Assembly: GCF_014645235.1 (NCBI RefSeq)
Contig: NZ_BMLM01000001.1
Coordinates: 868,001-932,000 of the forward strand
From: Agrococcus terreus
GTDB taxonomy: Bacteria > Actinomycetota > Actinomycetes > Actinomycetales > Microbacteriaceae
Length of the DNA stretch: 64,000 nt
Reading direction: 5' to 3'
In this document: in pieces, positions 31,755 to 44,752 of the stretch
How positions within the stretch are numbered: position 1 is the first letter of the stretch
Layout of the letters: each line of letters begins with the position of its first letter
Notes under the pieces: model-generated
The model's input: only the letters and a program-made list of their open reading frames with translations
Database searches by the model: none
What the model was told of the DNA's origin: nothing
Position numbers and translations under genes: made by a program

Positions 31755-34700
31755 GCCTGCGACCGCTCCTCGACCTGCTGGAGCGCGGTGCCCTCGCGCC
31801 GGTCGTGGAGGCGCGCCGCGGCGGCGAGCTCAGCGGCATCGAGGCGCTCCGCGCGCCCGTCGTCGCCTCGCTCGCGAGCGCGCACTCGCGCCCGCTGCTC
31901 GTCATCACCGCCACCCGCCGCGAGGCCGAGGGCGTGCGCGAGGACCTCGCCGCCTGGCTGCCCGAGGCGGAGGTGCTCGACCTGCCCGCGTGGGAGACGC
32001 TCCCGCACGAGCGGCTGAGCCCCTCGCCCGAGACCGTCGGCCGGCGCGGCGCGACGCTGCGCGCCATCGCCGAGCGCGACGGCTCCCGTCCCGCGATCGT
32101 CGTCGCGTCGGTGCGGGCAGCGCTGCAGCCGGTCGCCGAGAACCTGCTCGACGTCGCGCCCGTCGAGCTCGTCGCGGGCGGCCGCGGCGTCGACCTCGCC
32201 GAGCTCTCGCGCCGCCTCGTCGACCTCGCGTACGCGCGCGTCGACATGGTCACGCGCCGCGGCGAGTTCGCGGTGCGCGGCGGCATCCTCGACGTCTTCC
32301 CGCCCGCCGAGGACCACCCGGTGCGCGTCGAGCTGTTCGGCGACGAGGTCGAGCAGATGCGGTGGTTCCACGTCGCCGACCAGCGCTCCTCGCCCGAGCC
32401 CGTCGAGCGGGTGGTGCTGCCCGCGAGCCGCGAGCTGCTGCTCACGCAGGACGTGCGCGACCGCGCCCGCCAGCTCGCGCCCGAGTTCCCGGGCATCCAG
32501 CAGATGCTCGAGAAGCTCGCCGAGGGCATCGCGGTCGAGGGCATGGAGTCGCTCGCGCCCGCGCTCCTGCCGCGGCTCGTGCCCATCACCCGCTACCTGC
32601 CCGGCGCGGGGGTCGTCGTGCTCGGCCCGGAGCGGATCCGCGACCGCGTGCGCAGCCTCAACGAGACGAACCACGAGTTCCTCGAGGCCGCGTGGAGCGC
32701 CGCGACCGCAGGCGGCGCCGCGCCCGTCGACCTCGCCGGCGGCTTCCTCGAGCTCGACGAGCTGCGCGACGCCGCCGAGGGCCCCTGGTGGACGCTGTCG
32801 GCCCTGCAGCGCGACGAGAGCGTCGACGCGCTCGGCGCCGAGGCCGTGCCGAGCTTCGCCGGCCGCGCCGATGGCGCCGTCGACCACCTGCGCGAGCGCC
32901 TGCGCGACGGCTGGCGCGCCGTCGTCACCGCCGGCGGCCACGGCCTCGTCGAGCGCGCCGCCGCCGTGCTCGCCGAGCGCGAGGTCGCCGCCCGCGAGGA
33001 GGAGGCGCTCGAGGGCGTCGAGCCCGGCGTCGTGCACGTGACCCAGGCGGCCGTCGAGCACGGCTTCGAGCTGCCGGCCGAGCGCATCCTGCTCATGAGC
33101 GAGGCCGAGTTCTTCGGCCGCGCCGTCGGCGTCGACGCCCGGGCGCCCCGCCGCATGGCCGCGCGCCGCGGCACCGTCGTCGATCCGCTGCAGCTCAAGC
33201 CCGGCGACTTCGTCGTGCACGAGACGCACGGCGTCGGGCGCTTCGTCGAGCTCACGCAGCGCACCGTCTCGAGCGGCGGCCGCAACCCCGTGAGGACGAC
33301 CCGCGAGTACCTCGTGCTCGAGTACGCCTCCTCGAAGCGCGGCCAGCCCGGCGACCGCCTCTCGGTGCCCACCGACCAGCTCGACCAGCTCAGCCGCTAC
33401 GTCGGCGGCGAGAGCCCCGCGCTGTCGAAGATGGGCGGCTCCGACTGGCAGCAGTCGAAGGCGAAGGCGCGGAAGGCCGTGCGCGAGATCGCCGTCGAGC
33501 TCGTGCAGCTCTACTCCGCCCGCATGGCCTCCAAGGGGCACGCGTTCGGCCCGGACACGCCCTGGCAGCGCGAGCTCGAGGACGCCTTCCCGTACGCCGA
33601 GACGCCCGACCAGCTCACCACCATCGACGACATCAAGCGCGACATGGAGCGCGAGATCCCGATGGATCGGCTGCTCTCGGGCGACGTCGGCTACGGCAAG
33701 ACCGAGGTCGCCGTGCGCGCCGCGTTCAAGGCCGTGCAGGACGGCAAGCAGGTGGCGGTGCTCGTGCCCACGACGCTGCTCGTGCGACAGCACCACGAGA
33801 CCTTCGCCGCGCGCTTCGCGGGCTTCCCGGTGCAGGTGCGCGCGCTCAGCCGCTTCCAATCCGACAAGGAGGTGCGGGAGACGCTCGCGGGCATCGCCGA
33901 CGGCACGGTCGACGTCGTCATCGGCACGCACCGCATCCTCTCCGACAGGGTCGCGTTCAAGGACATCGGGCTCGTCATCATCGACGAGGAGCAGCGCTTC
34001 GGCGTCGAGCACAAGGACGCCCTCAAGGCGCTGAAGACGAACGTCGACGTGCTCGCGATGTCGGCCACGCCCATCCCGCGCACGCTCGAGATGGCCGTCA
34101 CCGGCATCCGCGAGATGTCGACCCTCGCCACGCCGCCCGAGGCGCGGCACCCCGTGCTCACCTTCGTCGGCGCCTACAACGAGCAGCAGGTCGCCGCGGC
34201 GATCCGCCGCGAGCTGCTGCGCGAGGGCCAGGTGTTCTTCGTGCACAACCGCGTCTCGACCATCAACAAGGTCGCCGCGCAGCTCGCCGAGCTCGTGCCG
34301 GAGGCCCGCATCGGCGTGGCCCACGGCAAGATGGCCGAGTCGCAGCTCGAGCGCGTCATCGTCGACTTCTGGGAGAAGCAGTACGACGTGCTCGTCTCGA
34401 CGACCATCGTCGAGACCGGCCTCGACATCCCGAACGCGAACACGCTCATCGTCGACCGCGCCGAGCGCTACGGCCTCAGCCAGCTGCACCAGCTGCGCGG
34501 CCGCGTCGGCCGCGGCCGCGAGCGCGCCTACGCGTACTTCCTCCACGACGCCGAGACGCCGCTGTCCGAGACGGCGCACGACCGGCTCGAGACGATCGCG
34601 GTGCACAACGAGCTCGGCGCCGGCATGCAGGTGGCGCTCAAGGACCTCGAGATCCGCGGCGCCGGCAACCTGCTCGGCGGCGAGCAGTCGGGCCACATCG

Positions 34701-35299
34701 CGGGCGTCGGCTTCGACCTGTACCTGCGGATGGTCGGGGAGGCCGTGGCAGTCTTCCGCGGCGAGGACACCGAGGCCCCGCGCGAGCTGCGGCTCGAGCT
34801 GCCGGTCGACGCCGTGATCCCCGAGGACTACGTCGACGCCGAGCGGCTGCGCCTCGAGGCGTACCAGAAGCTGTCCGCCGCGGCCTCGGGCCGCGACGAG
34901 GGCGCGATCGACCGCGTCGTCGACGAGCTGCGCGACCGCTACGGCGAGCCGCCCGCGCAGGTGGTCGCGCTCGTGGCGATGGCGCGCCTGCGCCGCCGCG
35001 CCCAGCGCGCGCAGCTGAGCGAGGTCATCGCGGTGGGCCCGAACCTGCGCGTCGGCCCGGCCGAGCTGCCCGACTCGGTGCAGCTGCGGGTGCGCCGCAT
35101 GTACCCGGACGCGAAGTTCAACGCCGCCGCGAAGACGCTCGTCGTGCCCATCCCGACGCGCGGCGGCGGCCGGCTCGCCGGCACGCAGACCGAGCCGCTG
35201 CCCGACGCCGAGCTCATCGCCTGGGTCGAGGCGCTCCTCACCGCGGTCTTCCCGGCGTCGCGCGCGCCGGAGGCCGAGACCGGGCCGGGCGCCCCGTGA
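31751..35299 (+). CDS. mfd: Transcription-repair coupling factor
   Basis: This 1,182-residue ATP-dependent translocase removes RNA polymerase stalled at DNA damage and recruits UvrA. Domains in order are a UvrB-like N-terminus (1-350, with PAWETLPHERLSP), an RNAP-interaction domain around 480-540 (GDFVVHETHGVGRFV), and the RecG-like motor. The motor carries Walker A GDVGYGKTE (about 644-652), DEEQ at 745-748 and motif VI HQLRGRVGRGRERAYAY. The C-terminal domain D7 and the TRG motif follow (about 900-1100). It starts with GTG overlapping the lipoprotein stop. mazG overlaps its end by 4 bases. Confidence 0.96.
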   Translation: MSLRPLLDLLERGALAPVVEARRGGELSGIEALRAPVVASLASAHSRPLLVITATRREAEGVREDLAAWLPEAEVLDLPAWETLPHERLSPSPETVGRRGATLRAIAERDGSRPAIVVASVRAALQPVAENLLDVAPVELVAGGRGVDLAELSRRLVDLAYARVDMVTRRGEFAVRGGILDVFPPAEDHPVRVELFGDEVEQMRWFHVADQRSSPEPVERVVLPASRELLLTQDVRDRARQLAPEFPGIQQMLEKLAEGIAVEGMESLAPALLPRLVPITRYLPGAGVVVLGPERIRDRVRSLNETNHEFLEAAWSAATAGGAAPVDLAGGFLELDELRDAAEGPWWTLSALQRDESVDALGAEAVPSFAGRADGAVDHLRERLRDGWRAVVTAGGHGLVERAAAVLAEREVAAREEEALEGVEPGVVHVTQAAVEHGFELPAERILLMSEAEFFGRAVGVDARAPRRMAARRGTVVDPLQLKPGDFVVHETHGVGRFVELTQRTVSSGGRNPVRTTREYLVLEYASSKRGQPGDRLSVPTDQLDQLSRYVGGESPALSKMGGSDWQQSKAKARKAVREIAVELVQLYSARMASKGHAFGPDTPWQRELEDAFPYAETPDQLTTIDDIKRDMEREIPMDRLLSGDVGYGKTEVAVRAAFKAVQDGKQVAVLVPTTLLVRQHHETFAARFAGFPVQVRALSRFQSDKEVRETLAGIADGTVDVVIGTHRILSDRVAFKDIGLVIIDEEQRFGVEHKDALKALKTNVDVLAMSATPIPRTLEMAVTGIREMSTLATPPEARHPVLTFVGAYNEQQVAAAIRRELLREGQVFFVHNRVSTINKVAAQLAELVPEARIGVAHGKMAESQLERVIVDFWEKQYDVLVSTTIVETGLDIPNANTLIVDRAERYGLSQLHQLRGRVGRGRERAYAYFLHDAETPLSETAHDRLETIAVHNELGAGMQVALKDLEIRGAGNLLGGEQSGHIAGVGFDLYLRMVGEAVAVFRGEDTEAPRELRLELPVDAVIPEDYVDAERLRLEAYQKLSAAASGRDEGAIDRVVDELRDRYGEPPAQVVALVAMARLRRRAQRAQLSEVIAVGPNLRVGPAELPDSVQLRVRRMYPDAKFNAAAKTLVVPIPTRGGGRLAGTQTEPLPDAELIAWVEALLTAVFPASRAPEAETGPGAP

Positions 35300-35970
35300 G
35301 CGCCGTCGACGAGCTCGTCGCCACGATGGCGCGGCTGCGCGGCCCGGGCGGCTGCCCGTGGGACGCGCAGCAGACGCACCGCTCGCTCGTCACCCACCTG
35401 CTCGAGGAGGCGCACGAGCTCGTCGAGGCGATCGAGGCCGAGGGCCCGGACGGGCAGGGCGCGGATCCGCATGCGCCGGCCGACGACGCCCACCTCGTCG
35501 AGGAGCTCGGCGACGTGCTGCTGCAGGTGGTCTTCCACGCCGAGATCGCGCGCGCCGAGGGCCGCTTCGACCTCGACGATGTCGCGCGGCGCCTCACCGA
35601 GAAGCTGCGCAGCCGCCACCCGCACGTGTTCGGCGACGTCGAGGTCTCGGGCGCCGACGAGGTCGTGGCGAACTGGGATGCGCTGAAGCGCGCCGAGAAG
35701 GCGGAGCGCACGAGCGCGCTCGACGGCATCCCCGCATCCCTCCCGGCGCTCGCGCTCGCCGCCAAGACGATGAGCCGAGCGCGGCGGGCAGGCCTTGCGC
35801 TGCCCGCCGAGCCCGAGGCCGCGGCGACCGACGAGGCGGCGCTCGGCCGCGAGCTGCTCGCGCTCGTGCGCGGGGCCGACGCGCGCGGCCTCGACGCCGA
35901 GCGCGCGCTGCGCGCCGCGACCCGCGCGCTCGCCGACGACCTGCGCGCGCAGGAGCGCACGGCAGGATGA
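35296..35970 (+). CDS. mazG: Nucleoside triphosphate pyrophosphohydrolase MazG
   Basis: This 224-residue protein begins VDELVATMARLRGPGGCPWD, the standard MazG opening. The metal-binding EExxE is in LLEEAHELVEAI (about residues 38-49), and the ELGD motif in LVEELGDVLLQVVFHAEIA (about 70-88). The enzyme hydrolyses non-canonical or excess NTPs to NMP and pyrophosphate. The C-terminal half is shorter and less conserved than in E. coli MazG. The GTG overlaps the mfd stop. mfd-mazG order is usual; eno would normally follow closely but is displaced 7 kb. Confidence 0.93.
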   Translation: MSAVDELVATMARLRGPGGCPWDAQQTHRSLVTHLLEEAHELVEAIEAEGPDGQGADPHAPADDAHLVEELGDVLLQVVFHAEIARAEGRFDLDDVARRLTEKLRSRHPHVFGDVEVSGADEVVANWDALKRAEKAERTSALDGIPASLPALALAAKTMSRARRAGLALPAEPEAAATDEAALGRELLALVRGADARGLDAERALRAATRALADDLRAQERTAG

Positions 35971-36566
35971 GGGGCATGGCGGTCGACGAGCGGATGCGGC
36001 GGCGTCGCCGCGCCATCGGCGCGGCCGTCGTCGTCTCGGTCGCCACGACCGCGCTCACCGGCAGCGCCCACTCGCTCGCCGGCGGCGCCGCGCCCGACGC
36101 GCTCCTGCTGCTCGCCGCCCTCGTCGCGACCCTCGCCCTCCTCGCACCCGTGCTCGGCGCCCGCGCGGGCCTCGTGCGGCAGGCGATCGCCGTCGCGGTC
36201 GCGCAGCTCGTGCAGCACGGCCTCTACGCGCTGCCCCACGGCTCCGGCAGCGCGGTCCACGCCCACGGCGACGCGGCGCGCGACGCGCTCGCCGCCGCAT
36301 CCCTCGACCACGGCGGCGCGGGCATGCCGCTCGCGCACGTCGTCGCGGGCGTTCTGACCCTCGCGCTCGTGCGCCGCGCGCCGCGGGCGCTCGCCGCACT
36401 GCTGCGCGCCGTGTCGCTGCGTGCCGTCGCGCTCGTGCTCGCCTGGGCGCCGACGCCCCTGCGCCCGCCTGCGCGCGCGCTCGTCGCCGCCCGCCCCGCA
36501 CCGCGGCCCCGTACGCGCATCCTCGCCCGCGCGCTGGCGCGCCGCGGGCCGCCCGCGCTCGTCTGA
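35967..36566 (+). CDS. Histidine-rich membrane protein of a copper-type module
   Basis: This 199-residue protein has about four or five hydrophobic segments (about residues 14-34, 38-60, 68-85, 115-140, 146-158). A His-rich loop lies between the third and fourth (HGLYALPHGSGSAVHAHGD, then SLDHGGAG and AHVV). The His cluster may bind a transition metal. The ATG at 35967 overlaps the mazG stop as ATGA; a second in-frame ATG is at 35976. A YcnI-like and a PepSY protein follow on the same strand, so a copper-handling role is inferred. I do not recognise a named family. Confidence 0.62.
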   Translation: MRGMAVDERMRRRRRAIGAAVVVSVATTALTGSAHSLAGGAAPDALLLLAALVATLALLAPVLGARAGLVRQAIAVAVAQLVQHGLYALPHGSGSAVHAHGDAARDALAAASLDHGGAGMPLAHVVAGVLTLALVRRAPRALAALLRAVSLRAVALVLAWAPTPLRPPARALVAARPAPRPRTRILARALARRGPPALV

Positions 36567-36738
36567 GGCACGCCCGCTCGCATCGGCGAGCGCCCTGCCG
36601 CGCCCTGCGCGGCGGCGATCCCGCGCATCCGCCGGCCCTCGAGCCAGCGATGCCGCGACCAGACGACCGCGCCCTCGAGCACCGCTCGGGCGCCCCACCG
36701 CCGCGCCGGCGCAGCCGGGCGGCAGCACAGGAGCACCC

Positions 36739-37440
36739 ATGACCATCCGACGACCCTCCGACCATCGCCCCGGCCCCGGCCCCGGCCCCGGCCCCGGCCC
36801 CGGCGCTCGCCGCCGCGCCGCGCGCGCCGCGCTGCCCGCCCTCGCGGCCGCCGCGGCGCTCGCGCTCGCCGCGCCCGCCGCCGCGAGCGCCCACGTCGAG
36901 GTGGGGCCCGAGTCAGCCTCGCCGGGCGAGACCGTCGACCTGGCCATCGCGGTCGGCCACGGCTGCGACGGCTCCGGCACGACCGCGGTGAGCATCGCGA
37001 TCCCCGCCGGGATCGCGGCCGTCACGCCGATCCAGAGCCCCGACTGGGACGTCGCGCTCACCGCCGTCGACGGCGTGCGCACGCTCACGTACACGGCCGA
37101 GCGGCCGCTGCCCGACCCGGTGCGCGGGCAGATGCACGCGCAGGTCGTGCTCCGCGACGACCTGGCGCCGGGCGACGTGCTCGAGCTGCCCGCGCAGCAG
37201 ACGTGCGAGGAGGGCGCGTACGCGTGGGACGACCTGGGCCCCGACGCCGAGGAGTCGATGCCGATCATCCAGGTGGTCGAGGCGGCACCCGCCCAGGACG
37301 CGCTCGCGGTCGCCGAGACCACCCCCGCGTCGCAGCCGCTCACGATCGCGGCGCTCGTCGCCGCCGTGGTCGCGGCGCTGCTCGCGACCGTCGCGCTCCG
37401 CCGCCAGGCGGGCATCCGCGCCGGGGAGGCAGCCCGATGA
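36739..37440 (+). CDS. YcnI-family (DUF1775) copper-binding protein
   Basis: This 233-residue protein has a signal peptide (hydrophobic core about residues 31-48) with probable cleavage before His in AAASAHVEVGPESASPGE. The mature N-terminal His, a nearby Glu and the Trp in SPDWDVAL match the mono-histidine Cu(II) site described for YcnI proteins. The domain (about 50-185) ends in a stalk and a C-terminal membrane anchor (about 202-222). The n-region carries six Pro-Gly dipeptides encoded by a perfect CCCCGG repeat, which is unusual. The ATG has a good GGAGC site. It overlaps the PepSY gene by 4 bases. Confidence 0.86.
   Translation: MTIRRPSDHRPGPGPGPGPGPGARRRAARAALPALAAAAALALAAPAAASAHVEVGPESASPGETVDLAIAVGHGCDGSGTTAVSIAIPAGIAAVTPIQSPDWDVALTAVDGVRTLTYTAERPLPDPVRGQMHAQVVLRDDLAPGDVLELPAQQTCEEGAYAWDDLGPDAEESMPIIQVVEAAPAQDALAVAETTPASQPLTIAALVAAVVAALLATVALRRQAGIRAGEAAR
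36768..36803 (+). repeat. Six tandem CCCCGG hexamers inside the ycnI-like signal sequence
   Basis: Six perfect copies of CCCCGG run from 36768 to 36803, read in frame as alternating Pro and Gly (residues 11-22 of the YcnI-like protein). Slippage by whole units would lengthen or shorten the n-region by two residues without a frameshift. The site lies between the start codon and the hydrophobic core of the signal peptide. Confidence 0.9.
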
Positions 37441-38873
37441 CGGCCGTCGCCGATCGCGCCGCGGCATCGGGATCCGCACCCCCGCAGCCGCCGCGGCAGC
37501 CGTGGCTCGTGCCGCTCCTGCGCCGCCTCCACTGGCTCACGGGTGTGCTCGTCGGGCCATGCATCCTCGTCGCGGCGCTCTCGGGCGCTGCGTACGCCCT
37601 GGCGCCCGCGGTCGAGCAGCAGCTCTACCGCGAGGCGCTCACCGCCCCGGCGACGGGGGAGCCGCTGCCGCTCGCCGAGCAGGTGCGCATCGCCCAGGGC
37701 GTCGTGGGCGACGAGGCGGCGCTCGCGGCCGTGCGCCCCGCGCCTGAGGAGGGCGCGACGACCCGGGTGCTCTTCGCCGCCGACGGGCTGCAGGAGTCGG
37801 AGTCGCGCGCCGTCTTCGTCGATCCCGTGAGCGGCGACGTGCGCGGCGACATGACCGTGTACGGCACGAGCGGCTCGTTGCCGCTGCGCACGGCGATCGA
37901 CCACTTCCACCGCGGCCTCGGGCTCGGCGACGTCGGCCGGCTCTACTCGGAGCTCGCGGCGAGCTGGCTCGGCATCGTCGTGCTCGCGGGCGTGGGTCTG
38001 TGGATCGGCCGCTGGGCGAGCGCGCGGCGTGGCCGCCGGCGCGAGCTCCTGCGGCCCGAGCGGCGCGCGACGGGCGTGCGGCGCCTGCTGTCGTGGCACG
38101 CCTCGCTCGGCATCTGGCTCGCGCTCGGCGCGCTGTTCCTCTCGGCCACGGGCATCACCTGGTCGCAGCTCGCGGGCGCGAACGTCACCGAGCTGCGCGG
38201 CGCGCTCGGCTGGACCACGCCGTCGGTGTCGACCGCGCTCGACGACGCCCCCGCATCCGCCGACGACCCGCACGCGGGCCACGGCGGGCACGGCGCGCCC
38301 GCGGCGGCCGGCGAGGTCGACCCCGCGCTGTTCGACGCCGTGCTCGCGGCTGGCCGGGAGCGGTCGATCGACGTCGGCCTCGTCGAGATCCGGCCGCCGG
38401 CCGAGGAGGGCACGGCGTGGGTCGTGCAGGAGATCCAGCGCTCGTTCCCCACCCAGGTCGACGCGGTCGCCGTCGACGGTGCGACGCTCGCGGTGGTCGA
38501 CGAGGTGCGCTTCGACGACTACGGCCTCATCGCGAAGCTCGCCCGATGGGGCATCGACCTGCACATGGGCACGATGTTCGGGCTCGTCAACCAGCTCGTG
38601 CTCGCGGCGCTCGCGATCGGCATCGCCGCGATCGTCGCGCTCGGGATGCGGATGTGGTGGCGGCGCGGGCCGTACCGCCGCCCGGGCGCCGCGCCGGGGG
38701 CGGGCGCGCTCGCGGCCGCGCCGTGGTGGGGGCTGCTCGCGGTCGTGGCCGTCGGCGCCGCGCTGGGCCTGCTCCTGCCGCTCGTCGGCTGGACGCTCGT
38801 CGCCTTCGTGCTGCTCGACGGCCTGCTGGTCGCCGCCCGCACGCGTCCGACGGCACCGCCCCCGCCCTCCTGA
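37437..38873 (+). CDS. PepSY-domain membrane protein
   Basis: This 478-residue protein has the PepSY-associated membrane layout: helix at about residues 31-54 (LHWLTGVLVGPCILVAALSG), an extracytoplasmic PepSY-like region, helix near 177-197, helix near 222-242, a large outer loop, and three C-terminal helices (about 380-402, 425-445 and 448-465). The outer loop contains DPHAGHGGHGAP, a metal-binding type His cluster. DHFHRGLGLGDVGRLYSEL and WGIDLHMGTMFGLVNQ are signature stretches of iron- or copper-linked PepSY proteins (PiuB-like). It overlaps the YcnI-like gene by ATGA. A role in metal, probably copper, handling is inferred. Confidence 0.83.
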   Translation: MTAVADRAAASGSAPPQPPRQPWLVPLLRRLHWLTGVLVGPCILVAALSGAAYALAPAVEQQLYREALTAPATGEPLPLAEQVRIAQGVVGDEAALAAVRPAPEEGATTRVLFAADGLQESESRAVFVDPVSGDVRGDMTVYGTSGSLPLRTAIDHFHRGLGLGDVGRLYSELAASWLGIVVLAGVGLWIGRWASARRGRRRELLRPERRATGVRRLLSWHASLGIWLALGALFLSATGITWSQLAGANVTELRGALGWTTPSVSTALDDAPASADDPHAGHGGHGAPAAAGEVDPALFDAVLAAGRERSIDVGLVEIRPPAEEGTAWVVQEIQRSFPTQVDAVAVDGATLAVVDEVRFDDYGLIAKLARWGIDLHMGTMFGLVNQLVLAALAIGIAAIVALGMRMWWRRGPYRRPGAAPGAGALAAAPWWGLLAVVAVGAALGLLLPLVGWTLVAFVLLDGLLVAARTRPTAPPPPS

Positions 38874-38888
38874 CCGCCCCTGCCGAAT

Positions 38889-38996
38889 GGCCACTTCCTG
38901 CGAGGGAGTGGCCACTTCGTGCATCGAGCGGTCACTGTCGGTCGACAGTGGTCGCACGGTGCAGCACATCGCGACCACTCGATGCTGGAAGTGGCC
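38889..38996. repeat. Mosaic of nested inverted and direct repeats
   Basis: GGCCACT (38889-38895) pairs with AGTGGCC (38907-38913). GGCCACTTC recurs at 38889 and 38910 and is matched by its reverse complement GAAGTGGCC at 38988-38996. CACTGTCG (38933-38940) pairs with CGACAGTG (38943-38950). ATCGAGCGGTC (38923-38933) pairs with GACCACTCGAT (38973-38983) with one G.T. The whole can fold into a branched hairpin between two convergent genes. It resembles a REP-like intergenic element and may also end transcription. Confidence 0.65.
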
Positions 38997-39039
38997 GGTC
39001 GATGCGGGGGATGACCGCTCGAGAGCAGGACGTGGCGGC

Positions 39040-40005
39040 TCAGGCGCCGGGCAGCACCACGACGTTGCCGACCTTGTGGCCGGAGTCGACGATCGCGTGG
39101 GCGCGCGCGACCTCGGCCATCGGCATCGCCTCCTGCAGCACCGGGTCGAGCTCGCCGCGCTCGAGCAGCCCGAGCAGCCGCTCGACGTGCTCGCGCCGGT
39201 CTGCGGCGACGCCCGTCCGCACCGGTCCGCGCGCGCCGACCGTCTGCCCGACGATCGTCTGCCACAGCGAGGCGACGACGAGGATGAGCATGCCGCCGTC
39301 GGCGAGGAGGCGGCGGCCCCGCGCGGGCGAGAGCGCGCCGACCGCGTCGAGCACCACGTCGAACCGTTCCTCGAGCGCGTCGTAGTCGACGGTCGCGCGG
39401 TCGAGAACGGCGTCGGCGCCGAGCCGTCGGAGGAGGTCCGCGTTCGACGCGCTCGCGACGCCGGTCACGTGCGCGCCGGCGAGCCGGGCGACCTGCACCG
39501 CGCTCGAGCCGACGGCGCCGGCGGCGCCGATGACGAGCACGCGCTGGCCGGCGCGGAGACCTGCGACGTCGTGGAGGAAGTGCAGGGCGGTGTGGCCGCC
39601 GAAGAGCGCCGCGGCCGCGTGCTCGTGCGGCACGCCGGCGGGCTTCGGCACGACCTTCGCCGCGGGCAGCGCCACGAGCTCGGCGTGCGCGCCCGTGCCG
39701 CCCGTGGATCCTGCGACCTCCTCGCCCGGCGCGAGCCCGTCGACGCCCTCGCCGACGGCCTCCACGACGCCCGAGAGCGCGAAGCCGAGCACCCGCCGGC
39801 GCGGCCCGCGCACGCCGATCGCGATGCGGGCGGGCAGCGCGAACCCGGCGGGGAAGCGGCCCGCCCGCATCCTGGCGTCGCCGGAGCTCACGGCCGCCGC
39901 GACCACGCGGACGAGCACCTGGCCGGGCCCGGGCTGCGGATCCGGCAGCTCGGCGACGCGAGCGACCTCGGGGGGACCGTACCGATCGACGACCACGGCG
40001 CGCAT
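39040..40005 (-). CDS. NADPH:quinone reductase-like oxidoreductase
   Basis: This 321-residue medium-chain reductase lacks the zinc ligands of alcohol dehydrogenases. It begins MRAVVVDRYGPPEV, typical of the quinone-reductase branch, and has the NADPH motif GAAGAVGSSAVQVARLAGA (about residues 148-166). Such enzymes reduce quinones, enones or reactive aldehydes. The ATG at 40003-40005 has GGAG upstream. A TetR gene is divergent, and two identical palindromes sit in the 92-base gap, so the enzyme is probably induced when the repressor binds a toxic small molecule. Confidence 0.87.
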   Translation of the reverse strand: MRAVVVDRYGPPEVARVAELPDPQPGPGQVLVRVVAAAVSSGDARMRAGRFPAGFALPARIAIGVRGPRRRVLGFALSGVVEAVGEGVDGLAPGEEVAGSTGGTGAHAELVALPAAKVVPKPAGVPHEHAAAALFGGHTALHFLHDVAGLRAGQRVLVIGAAGAVGSSAVQVARLAGAHVTGVASASNADLLRRLGADAVLDRATVDYDALEERFDVVLDAVGALSPARGRRLLADGGMLILVVASLWQTIVGQTVGARGPVRTGVAADRREHVERLLGLLERGELDPVLQEAMPMAEVARAHAIVDSGHKVGNVVVLPGA

Positions 40006-40013
40006 GCTGGCTC

Positions 40014-44170
<4,157 letters not shown>

Positions 44171-44238
44171 CCCCCGCGATCCACGCGCACCGGGCGGGCC
44201 TGCCGCCCTCGGAGGGCGCTCGCCGATATCCTCGGCGG

Positions 44239-44700
44239 GTGCCCTCCTCCCGTGATGCCGCCCTCGGCCAGCTGCGCGTGTCGTGGCTGCTGCTCGTGCT
44301 CGTCGGCATCGTGGTGGCGGGTGTCGTCGTGCTCGCCCCGACGATCGGGCTGCTGCTCGAGCAGCGCAGCGACATCGCCGCCGCCGAGGCGCAGGTCGCC
44401 GCGCAGGAGGCGAACGTCGAGTCCCTGCAGGAGGAGGTCGCCCGCTGGGACGACCCCGCCTACATCGAGGCGCAGGCGCGCGACCGCCTCTTCTACGTCC
44501 ACCCGGGCGAGACGAGCTTCGTGCTGCTCGACGATCGCAGCACGATCGAGGCGGCCTCGGCCGCCGTGCCGCCCGCGACCCTCGAGGAGCCGGACCGCGA
44601 CTGGGCGTCCACCGCGGCCTCGTCGTTCGTCGTCGCGGGCCTGACGAGCGCCGGCCCGAGCTCGTTCGGCGAGCCCGCGCAGACCGACACCCCGGAGTGA
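44239..44700 (+). CDS. FtsB/DivIC-family septum formation initiator
   Basis: This 153-residue protein has one N-terminal membrane helix (about residues 15-38) and a coiled coil (about 42-72, AAAEAQVAAQEANVESLQEE). The conserved ARDRLFYVHPGE motif (about 82-93) is found in actinobacterial DivIC/FtsB proteins. It is expected to join the FtsQ-FtsL complex at the division septum. The acidic, Ser/Ala-rich tail is probably disordered. TATCCT at 44227-44232 lies 6 bases before the GTG, so it may be leaderless in addition to readthrough from eno. Confidence 0.87.
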   Translation: MPSSRDAALGQLRVSWLLLVLVGIVVAGVVVLAPTIGLLLEQRSDIAAAEAQVAAQEANVESLQEEVARWDDPAYIEAQARDRLFYVHPGETSFVLLDDRSTIEAASAAVPPATLEEPDRDWASTAASSFVVAGLTSAGPSSFGEPAQTDTPE

Positions 44701-44752
44701 CGCGCCCCGCGCATCCGGCAGCGACCATCCGCCACGGGCGGGGGAGGACAGC

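Noticed and set aside
36567-36738. Possible small gene in the 172 bases before the YcnI-like gene
   Set aside because: No start with a ribosome site or leaderless hexamer and no conserved-looking peptide; I see only spacer.
36768-36803. CRISPR-like or satellite array at the CCCCGG repeats
   Set aside because: Units are only six bases with no spacers and lie in frame inside a signal peptide.
35238-38978. A 1,246-codon minus-strand frame across mazG and the copper-type genes
   Set aside because: It is antisense to genes with visible catalytic and membrane features; repetitive Arg/Ala/Pro content marks it as a shadow.
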